A DNA stretch of 64,000 bases, taken from Lentinus brumalis. Lineage: Eukaryota > Basidiomycota > Agaricomycetes > Polyporales > Polyporaceae. Where the stretch lies: positions 310,001 through 374,000 of the forward strand of contig MARA01000014.1 in the NCBI GenBank assembly GCA_001792895.1, given 5' to 3'. Every line of letters begins with the position of its first letter. The stretch's first letter is position 1. Positions 10,827-19,986 of this stretch are shown here, one piece after another. A program made the translations under genes and the position numbers. Below the pieces are notes generated by a model. The model saw nothing but the letters and a program-made list of their open reading frames with translations. It made no database searches and was not told the origin of the DNA.

Positions 10827-13337
10827 ATGCCACCGATCCACCCGACCGCCAGGGAGATCGTCCTGCTCACCGTTCTCTTCGCATCTCTCCTCTTCTTCTC
10901 CGCGACATTCCCAAGAAACTCAGGAAGTGTTACCGACATCCTCAAGACGCTCCCATATGTGGTCGAGGAGGAGCTGGAGACAACACCGCTGACGCTCGAG
11001 ACGCAGTACACACTGCAGGCGTTGAACTCCCCGCTGAGCTGGGGAGCAGGGCAGGTTCCGGAGACGAAGATTGTGGCGCACGTCCCAGGTGAGTCCTCGG
11101 GTTTTGTATTGTGTCTTCATGCGACTATTCTCTCCACATCCATTTGTCTTGCCACAAGGTCTTCCCACCCTGCCTCTTCGGCATGGGCATGCCCTGAAGT
11201 GCGAGTTACGCGCTTCCGCACCACGGATGGCCAGAGAGATGTGTGCCTTGTCGTCATGCGTGTCGCTTCTGCGTACTGCGCCGCACAACACCCTGGCCCG
11301 GGCAGCCTATGGCGTTCCATATCGCCGGCCACCCAAGCTCCCTGGAACTGTTGTCCCCGAGCGAGCTCGCCGCGCGCGATGCGGGGTCTCTCACTTGTTG
11401 GGATGCATTTGACAAGCAGGAGCATGCACTCGTCGATGGCAAGCGTATGTAGCAATAAAGGGTCGCTCGAGTGCACTATACCCTCATCGCGCGTGGTTCT
11501 CCTTACGGTTCACCGCACAGACGCCACCCCTTTTCATCGCGCGAGTCGCTCTGTGGTCTCTCAGGCTTGCGCGATATGTTTTTCAATACAACATACAACA
11601 TGTCATTCACCCAGTGCACGCGCGCGGAGTCTTGGGAGACTAGTCATTATGCTGTTGCACGCATCTCCGCCCGAGTTAGCAAGTATGGCGTATTGCGCAT
11701 GTGTTAGGAATCAAGGCTCGCGTTCAGATTCTAAACATGATGCGCTTGATATCCTCTCGTTCACGTATAACTGCGGACATACGTGCTTCATACTCGCCAC
11801 GCGCTCCCCACCCCAGCCTGATGGCGATATTGTACTGGACGGCGCTCTGCCTCGGAATTCTCAACTCACTGCTTGCATCGCGCATTGAAACGGCCTCATT
11901 GATGTACATACTTTCTAGGATGGTCCATATTCGACCGGCTGTACGCCCTCAATGGCACGCTGTATGTCGTATCAGACAAGCCCGAGGATATCCCCGAGCG
12001 TCCCTACATGATCTCTTCTGCTGTGATGATCGGCAACTCGCCCGAAGAAGTCGCTGCACGTACTCCGACGGACAAAGATATGCGCATCATCAGCACCGCA
12101 GAGGCAGGACAACTCTTTGGTCCGGAGGCGGAACGCCTGGATGGCGTTTCAGTAAGTCATCATGCTTGGAGGTCTGGGACTTCGTGCTGACAGTCTGCTA
12201 TAGTGGTTGGCGAACGACCCGAAGCAATTGTACGTTTTCGTCCTCAGTGGTGGATGCATGACTCAATCGCTTCATTTGCAGCATTACCCACTACTACCAT
12301 TGGTCCGCAGAGCTTTTCTTCGGCTTTTGGAGGACGTACTCCTCACTCGACCCATCTATTCCTCCATCGGGAGAGACATCGCTCCCCGCGCCGCGCCGCA
12401 TGGTATTCCCGCACATCGACGCAGCCAATTGGCGTGACTACGCTTCCATGAACCAATGGGTTCTTCGCACCGCCTTCCCTTCTATCTCGACCGAGTTCAT
12501 GAACGACTGGAAGGAACGCGCAGCATTCGGCCGCGTCTTCGTGTTCGACCGCGTCGTGCTCGCCGACCGCGCGGCGGCGATGAATGGCGAGATGTTCCTG
12601 CGCACGCAGCGCACGGCCGCGAATGCCTTCTCGCTCCCGGGCAGCGTAAACTGGTGGACTCCGATCCGGAACAACGTCGTCGGGTTCTCGACACTCGATG
12701 AAAATGCGGGCGCCGCGGCCGTGAACGGTGTGCCCACTGTCCCCGTCATTACCTACATCTCCCGCCAGGGCTGGAACCGCCGCAAGCTCAGGCAGGAGGA
12801 CCACGACCGTCTCGTCGAGGAGCTGTACAAGCTGCGCGACACGTATGGGTACGAGGTCAATATCGTCGAGATGGACCAGCTCTCCCGCACGGAGCAGTTC
12901 CGGCTTGCTAGTCGCACCACAGTGAGTGTCGATGCTGCCTGGGGCAGGCACGTATGGGATGCTGACACGCTTTGGAAGATCATGATGGGTGTGCACGGTA
13001 ACGGTCTCACTTCGCTGTTGTGGATGCGGCCCACCCCGCGGTCGACCGTCATCGAGTTTTTCTACCCTGGCGGTTTCGCACACGACTACGAGTACACCAC
13101 CCGTGCTTTGGGCATGGTGCACTACGGCTTCTGGGGCGACAAGTACGTCTGCACATGTCTATCTATCCTATGGACGCCTTTAACGCGTTGCTATGTTGCA
13201 GGTTCTTCACGCGGCCAGACGTCCCCCCTGTCGCGTATCCCGAGGGCTTCCAAGGGAACGAGATCCCTATCGACGGCGCGGCGGTCGCGCAGCTATGTCG
13301 GGAGCGGCTCACGCTCGCGGAAGAGGCGGACGACTAG
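10827..13337 (+). CDS. GT61-family glycosyltransferase (DUF563)
   Basis: Type II membrane glycosyltransferase of CAZy family GT61, the group containing EOGT and plant xylosyltransferases, presumably acting in the Golgi/ER lumen. The ATG at 10827 gives a short cytoplasmic tail, then a hydrophobic anchor (IVLLTVLFASLLFFSATF, residues about 10-27). Later exons read AHVPGWSIFDRLYALNGTLYV, SWLANDPKQFITHYYHWSAE, ISRQGWNRRKL, and the family core MMGVHGNGLTSLLWMRP with VIEFFYPGGF. Two things are odd. The first intron (11089-11918) is 830 bp in a genome whose introns are usually 50-80 bp. The intron at 12922-12978 is 57 bp, a multiple of three without a stop, so its retention would insert 19 residues just before the GVHGNGL motif. 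The substrate cannot be told from sequence. The gene ends 180 bp from the convergent snurportin gene. Confidence 0.88.
11089..11918 (+). other. Oversized 830 bp intron in the GT61 gene
   Basis: It begins GTGAGTCCTC and ends CTTTCTAG. Joining the flanking exons gives a continuous family-like sequence (VAHVPGWSIFDRLYALNG), so nothing in it is needed for the protein. It contains an open stretch (11243-11452, +) with AFHIAGHPSSLELLSPSEL that reads like coding sequence but matches no family I know. There are no obvious terminal inverted repeats. Confidence 0.7.
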
Positions 13338-13516
13338 GCTCGGCATTGCTCGCATACGGACATGGCTCGTTGATCATAGAGGCTAGATACCATACATCCC
13401 CCGGTAATGCATCCTGTAGCTATTTGCAATCCACTTCTGCTTTCGTTGCATCTCACCTCCCTCATCGCGCCTTGTGTGCTGTACCGTGCCGCACAATCAT
13501 AGGCGAGCATCAAGAT

Positions 13517-15150
13517 TCAAGACTCCATCTCGACCTCCGGCACGGCGGGCAAGCTGTGAACACCAAGAGCGAGCCTCCTGCGGACGAGCCTGTCCGAGCG
13601 ATCAAACCGATCAGCACCGATATGACACACGGCTAGCTGGGACTGCACGTACCGTTCAAACATATCCAGCGGGCTCTCAGCTATGCTCGGCCCGCTCTGC
13701 TCATGCTCCTCCCTCGTCTGGTACGCCCTCAGCGGGATCCAGGTGCTCAGCGGACTCGTGCCCGGCTCGTAGGACGCTTGCGCGACATACAGGAGCATCC
13801 CGTCCGGCGGTATCTGTGCCTGCACGGTTTGCAGCTGCACCAGCGGGGTTGCGTTGTCGAGCTCCATGGCTGCCTCATCGGAGATCGAGTTAGGTGGGTT
13901 TTCGGGGATCGTGACAGGGATCGTGCGGGTCGTGCGTGTTCGCGGTATGAGTGTGGAGAGGAGGTGCGCGAGGGAGGTGTCGGTGTGGTAGGGGATGGGG
14001 GCGAACGTGGTTGGGTGCGGAAATTGGTACTTGGCGGGCTGAGAGGCGGATGGTGCTGCGTTCGGAGGTGGTGGGAAGGAGTCGAGCTCGGAGAGACGCG
14101 TGTCGCGCCACCAGAACCTGACAATCGTGGATCCGAATGGTCAGCCGTGGTACGACAGGTTTTGGGATCAGACGAACCTGAAGGGAGTCTCGCAGTCGGC
14201 GAGATCCTGACCTTTCCAAGAGATGACGTCCAGCACGTGCAAGATGCCATTTTCGCGCCAATTATCGTCGAGGATGCAGTCGAGCACGGTCTGTGGCGGC
14301 AAGGTGGACGGGAAAGGCTTGATCAGAGGCTTCCCAAGCACACGAGAGCGGATCGTGGTATTTGGCACTACCGTATCCCGTCAGTTGCGACCGCAAGTAC
14401 AAGTGATCCACTCACCGATGCCAGCTACGCCTGACGCCTGGTGAGTGATGGCGAGACATCGCTTGCCTACAGGGACCGGAGTGACAGCTACCCATCCTGT
14501 CTCCATGTCTGTAGGGATCCCGTCCTGCAGCACCCCAGAGGCATCTAAGCCGTCCTTCATCTCCAGGAGCTCCGCATACATGCACTTGTCCGCCCACTTG
14601 CTCGGCTTAGCCGTCTTCCCGCCCTTATGTTTGGCCTGGCCGCCCTGGTCGTTCGGCGTAGCGCGGCCCTTGCCCTTGCGTTTGTTCTTGCGCTTCTTTT
14701 CTTGTGTCTGCATGTTGCTCTCTGGGGCAGGAGGCTGTTCGGACTCACTGGGAGTGGGGACCGGCTGTGGCGCAGGCGACGGCAGCATTCCAGCGAATTG
14801 AGATATTCCTTCGCGGACGACGTTATCCATGCCATCGGCCTCATCGTCGTCGTCGTCTTGGCCAAGACTGAGGTCCGCAAAAATGTCGAGCTGTCTCGCG
14901 GAATCAATGCGCTCGGCGCGTCGCTACGGAGCAAATTTTGGTGTTCAGCCATCGGGCTTGTATAAGCCAATAAAGGTATACGCACCCGCTTCTGCTCCTC
15001 GAGTGCCTACATTGATGCAACGCCGATCAGCCAATCGCCACTGACCAGAGGTTCGAGACAAACTCGGTTTCTGCGAAGTTCCTGTGCGATCTGCCTTGAC
15101 CGCACCGATGAAGGCGGGAGCTTGAAGGAGGCCTTACGGTCTTGAGACAT
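13517..15150 (-). CDS. SNUPN: Snurportin-1, m3G-cap-specific nuclear import adaptor
   Basis: Adaptor that binds the trimethylguanosine cap of spliceosomal snRNPs and links them to importin-beta for nuclear import. The ATG at 15150 (MSQDRKASFKLPPS) opens an Arg/Lys-rich importin-beta-binding segment (RRNR, EEQKRRRAERIDSARQLD). Next come an acidic stretch, a Lys-rich linker (KKRKNKRKGKGRA) and the cap-binding core: ETGWVAVTPVPVGKRCLAI, RSRVLGKPLIKPFPSTLP, LDCILDDNWRENGILHVLD, WWRDTRLSELDSF and DGMLLYVAQASYEPGTSPL. The last intron lies about 13579-13641, and the protein ends VPEVEMES. Exon 1 has two possible in-frame donors (GTTTGT or GTCAGT), which would change the N-terminus by several residues. 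Pro/Ser-rich linkers make it somewhat longer than the human protein. Confidence 0.9.
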
Positions 15151-15711
15151 CGAAATGCACTAGTGTGGTCTTAAGGTCCTGGGTGGCCAAACGGAGTTGT
15201 GGATAGTAAGAAGCAACTCGGATCGACGTGGACGTCCAAGACACCACAGTACTTAGAGATCCTAAGTCTGCGATCTCAATATGCCTCAGTAGGTAGCCTA
15301 GTCGTCGTAGTCTCCGTCAGCCTAATGGAAAGATCAAGCCGATGAGAGAGCAGACCTCGCCACAGCCTTGACGACACTTGAAGGAACAACAGGGAACAAG
15401 CACTGTGACACTGACCAAGGTGACGCACCGCGTTTTGCGCACGTGGCCGTGCAGCATCGTGACAAACGCGTCACGCTTGGTTCAAGTTCGTTCGCCTCAA
15501 ACCCTGAAGGTGCTACAAGCCATGCCATGGATTGCGTTCTGGATGCATTCAAAGGGAAGCCAATCCACATTCAAGGAGAACATATACACTATCCATACAA
15601 GTTGAAGACCTTCGAAGCAACATACACAACCAAAGCAGTACTGCACGCACACTACTCAACGGGGATCGCCTTACCCCACACAAGCATCCCGGCCTGATGA
15701 CATTCTCGACT
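15151..15711. other. Intergenic region
   Basis: This 561 bp lies between the 3' end of the second C2H2 gene and the start of snurportin, both on the minus strand. Overlapping short open frames exist on both strands (for example 15368-15697, +), but none shows a domain or plausible splicing. It likely holds the snurportin promoter. No repeats were seen. Confidence 0.5.
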
Positions 15712-16937
15712 TCAGCCCTCCGATGTTTCCACAGCCTTGAGAACCGCATGCTCCGGGTGATGCTACGGCAGCAATGTGAGTGACTAGTGATACGAAACAT
15801 GAGGACCACTTCAACGCACCTTTCGCATGTGGTCCCAGAGCTCGTCGGCACGTTTCACATCATATTCGCAAGCCGGACACTGGAAGGTGATACCCAGGTG
15901 CTTGTCGACGAAGTGTCGTTCCAGGTTGATGTAGGAATGTTTCTCTGTCTTTGCACAGTCACCGAATACGCATGTGAGAGTCGACTTCTTCATTTTAGGG
16001 GGAAGGCTTGGCGGAAGTGCATCAGATCGTCGTATGCCGATGCCTCGCCGTATGTGAGACTGCATTTTTGGTCCGAGCAGCCCGGAATGTCGCACGGAAA
16101 CTTCGCCCGTGGTGTCTCCGGATTTTGAGGACGCATGTATGGTGCGGCCGCAGAGAGTGGGATGCGCTTGGCGCGCTTCCCAGGTTGGCCGTCTGCGGTC
16201 GTCCGAGCTGCTGTGCCGCGCCGCCCCTGCGTCTTCTTTCCCCTCCTCGAGGGCGACGCTTCAGACGGCGTATAGTCGTCGTCCATACGCATGCGTTTTG
16301 CCCGAGACGACGGGCCAGCTTCTTCCTCGTCGGGCTCACCATACTGCGCCTTAGTGAATATATGTTAGTTGGAGACTTCTCGGCGACATGTGTAGTGACG
16401 CACCTTGCGCGACTTCTTGATCCGTTCAGAACGCCTGAACGACTGCGCCTCGAGCTTCACACCACCTGCGAATTCGGTCCACGAGGGGCTGGAAGCAGCG
16501 GACGAAGATGCGGTAGAACAAGGAAGCCGAGAAGGCTGCTGAGACGAGGACGCGCACGCCGATTGTTCCCCTCGGGGCCGGCAGTCGAGCGAGTCCAACG
16601 TAAACACATCGGACGCAGGAGGATCGGGAGGAGTGTTCTCGCACGCGTGAGGGCGCGGCGAGCACTCCACGCACGGGTTTGGAGTCGGCGGGGGGATTGC
16701 TGCATCTTGTGTAGGAACTATGACAACCTGCATATGTAGAGATACCACTGGTAGGCATACCTCATTGTGCCTCGCGGTGGAGGCCCCAAAATCCGCCGAT
16801 GAGGGGCCGGCCGACGCAGGGAGCTGCACGCGAGGGAGGTCCTTGAGCCCCTCGAAGTGGTTAGTGTAGTTGAGAAGAAAGGCAAGTTCTTCCAGGGTGT
16901 ATACTTCATCGTGGACGGAGGAATCGGCGTTGCTCAT
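15712..16937 (-). CDS. C2H2 zinc-finger protein (paralogue B)
   Basis: Predicted nuclear zinc-finger protein, function unknown. The start is the ATG at 16937 (MSNADSSVHDEVYTLEEL), with acidic and Ser/Pro-rich N-terminal exons. Basic clusters follow (RRSERIKKSRK, SSRAKRMRMDDD, SRRGKKTQGRR) as likely nuclear localisation signals. The C-terminus holds FPCDIPGC (a partial finger), then CVFGDC...RHFVDKH and CPACEY...DHMRKHH. The last frame closes with VR* at 15811. Splicing out an intron starting GTGCGTTG at about 15818, with acceptor TGCCGTAG, instead gives DHMRKHHPEH. That is a textbook C-X2-C-X12-H-X3-H finger, and I chose it. Architecture and finger sequences (RHxxxxHLG, CPxxEx) match the gene at 8871-10424, in inverted orientation about 6 kb away. 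A TATA-like TATAAA lies at 17071-17076. Confidence 0.7.
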
Positions 16938-19900
16938 GAGGGGCAGAGGTGGAGAGGATAGAGGATACCGAGGATCGAAGAGGGCGGGGTGGATGAAGGG
17001 TGGAGGACGGTGGTCGGACGGTGGTACAATAGTGGTTGATGAAGGGAGAGGGCGCTCGTGCGAGCTCGCCTTTATAGCAAGCGGATACAACATAAACTCA
17101 GACCCACTCCGCGAACCGTTCGACCGGCACATTGTCCCTCTCCCTGACCACAGGCCGACTCTGCGTCAATACAACGTACGCACAACCAGGATACCTAGCT
17201 CACCATATATATATTTGCGTCTGCTAGGCCCCATTGCTCTTGCCCTTGACACGAAGGATGCAACTCTTGGCAGTCCGGAGTTGACGTCCGCGCTTTGCAT
17301 ACCTTCGGTCCAATGGAGCCCTCTTTCATCGGTATCTGCAATTGTAGCTTTGCGTTGCTTCTCCTTTGTTCCCTCCCCTGCGCACCAGCCACGGAAAACC
17401 ATGCGATTATGCCGTATTACCTCATTCGGTTCCTCGTCCTCGACCTGTTCACTATTCAGCATAAATCCTACCGTCCTATATCGACGACGGCTACGCACCT
17501 GTACCCGGCTTCCTCGCCACTCACCACCTCGCTGATACATTCTCGCCTGTGACTAACCCGTATGGGACTGAACGTTCACCTTCGATGTACGACCCCAGAC
17601 TGGATCGCGGCAACCTCGCCCAACCCACAATTATGGACACGACGGTGGTCAACAACAGGAAAGATAGGGTTCAAGGGGAGGGCAAAAAGCGGGTCGAAGG
17701 AGTGAGTGGCTCGGGCCACTTTTCGGCCACTTGACACGCGTCGGATGGAGTGTTAGAATGTAATAGCGGGAGTACGGTATGTATCTTCCTATCCTAGATC
17801 GATAGATCCTGCCTTGTCCCAGACATATCAGTATTTCCGTGTTCAGAGCCACGAGAGAGGAATGCGTACCTTGCTACCATCCCCACCACCCCCACCATGT
17901 TTGTATGTACGAGACATACGACTCTACGTCCACCGCGATCGCTGCGTCACTTTCGAGCAAGCATAGTATGTCACGCAGCTACTGAGATTGATGATACGAT
18001 ATGCACCGTAAGTGCATCTCGATGTGCAGAACATGCACACGCTCCGGGACGCTCATTGAAGTTGCGCGCGTTGCCCCTGTCTGAGCGACGGGATCATTGA
18101 CTTCATACAATGCGCGTAACGCCCCGTACTTCCAGAGCTCGTATGTTACCCATCGCGCACAGCGTGGCAACGGGCATGCAACAAAGTACGCTTGAGGTCA
18201 CTCTCCGTCGGGTGGTCTCGCGGCGTCGAGGCTGAACATCCACAGGACATGCTGCAGCCAGCGTCAAGCCCCTAGAGATAAAAATGGATGATGGACGAAG
18301 TGACTATGACACAGTCAATAGTGCACATGAACATCAGGAAGTCAGTACGCACGCACTCAGAACACCGACTTGATGGCCTACTGCTGGATACCCCTGGAGG
18401 GTCTCTCTTATGCAGGTGTCACTGGGCTCTGCCCGCTCGAGTTCTGAGGTCAGACATCCTTCCCCCTTGACTTCTTGGAGTGACAGGCCAAATGCCACAG
18501 AACGAGCAGGGGCACCGGTACATCGTCGGGGGTCTAGGCTGTTGACTCAGCCTTAAGCTGGGCACTTAATGTTGCAACGTGAGCGAGCATTATATTCCCT
18601 TCAGATCGGGAGCAGATTCCTGAGCCGTATTCTGTTCGGACGGACTTGCTCTTTCCTACCTCTCAATGTCATCCAGACACAGAGCACTTACCGGATCCGG
18701 CAAGACAGACACGGTAAGCGCTCTGTGCGAAGTTTGCATCGGCGTCGTGCTCGACGACGACGACAGCCTTCTGGGAGCCGGCTGGCTGCTCTACAACTCT
18801 CATCGACATACGATGCACTCACCTCGCTCAAATCGCTATGTATGGCGCTCATTGCAGAGAACGGCGCAGCGGCGCGATATCTCAACGCTCCGGCACGTTC
18901 GGCCTACTTCGCGCGATGCAAGGAGGACGGTGCGCAACGCACCTAGAAGAGGAACCGGTGTCCGGGATATACGGCCAGATGGGCCTCAAGATGGGTAAGC
19001 ACTGTACTGCGTGAAAACGGCTGTCCGACATACCATGATGTTGTTGGGCTTGAATGCTTCCCTTGCCCCGTGTCAACAAGAACAGCTGAGCGTGCACACA
19101 CAACGAGTGCCACGCTTGACCTGTCCAAGCGAATCGCATTGCATATCGAGGGCAATGCATGTCAGACATGCTGAGATTTACGACGCGGGCGAGGAGAGCG
19201 AAGCTCGAAAGCAGTGAGCACACTTCTGAATCTCAGATTCTGAGGTCCTCAGAGTCATGGGCCCAGCGACGCCAGCGCTAGCACATCCTGCCTTGTCTTC
19301 CATGAACTCGAAGTTAGCTTTCTCACTTACATACAGCTGCGTCTCGCCACGTTCTGTGCTCTACTATCACAGTGAATGGCGAGTGACTACGGGTTTTTGT
19401 TCCACGTCTTCCCGGACTGACGCTCACCGAACTGTCACTAGTACTTTGCTAGTACTACTAGCACAACTGCCACGCTCAAATTGGCACAGACAGACATGCT
19501 CCTCCTGAGTCCTGACTAGTGGACGCAGATTTCCATGTATACGCGAGCTACGTTGCAGGAAGCGAATACAGCAGAGTCCGCATGGTCCGAGAAAGTATCG
19601 TCTCGGCAAGAGCATCGACGATGGTACTTACCTCCTTCTGACGATTTGTTTTAAACCGTTGAAATTGGTCAAGTCGAGATCATAAGGCTACGTGTTCTCA
19701 GGTGTTCTCACGTCAGGACGCGATTGAGAATGCCGCAGCGTTATGTCAACATTCTGTCATCTAGGTGCGTGAGTACGCACCCTCTTCTTACGCTGCCACT
19801 GAGGCTTCCCGTGTGCAGATCCTGGACCCGCAGAAGCTCACTATTGACACCGTGAGACCAAAGCAAGACGACGTATTCCCCCGCCTGCAATCCGATTGCT

Positions 19901-19986
19901 AGGCGAAGTCGTCGCTGTAGACGACTCTACAGACCCACCACGATCACTTCACGCGTCTCCGCCTTCTCATCCGCGCACAAGCGACT
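16938..19986. other. Gene-poor interval with weak coding traces
   Basis: Three kilobases without a recognisable gene. One open frame of 124 codons (17166-17540, -) is basic and Arg-rich with no known domain. Around 18569-18990 (+) two overlapping frames read as if partly coding (STYDALTSLKSLCMALIAEN, then GAAARYLNAPARSAYFARC), flanked by plausible donor sites near 18716 and 18996. I cannot assemble an intact protein from them or name a family. The last 200 bp before 19987 are presumably the 5' UTR and promoter of the MFS gene. Confidence 0.45.
17071..17076 (-). promoter_or_regulatory. Probable TATA box of C2H2 paralogue B
   Basis: TATAAA on the minus strand, about 135 bp upstream of the ATG at 16937. 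Position and sequence are consistent with a core promoter; no other support. Confidence 0.4.

Noticed and set aside
10860..10930. Secreted signal peptide on the GT61 protein
   Set aside because: The hydrophobic segment follows charged residues and lacks a cleavage site; a type II membrane anchor fits the family better.
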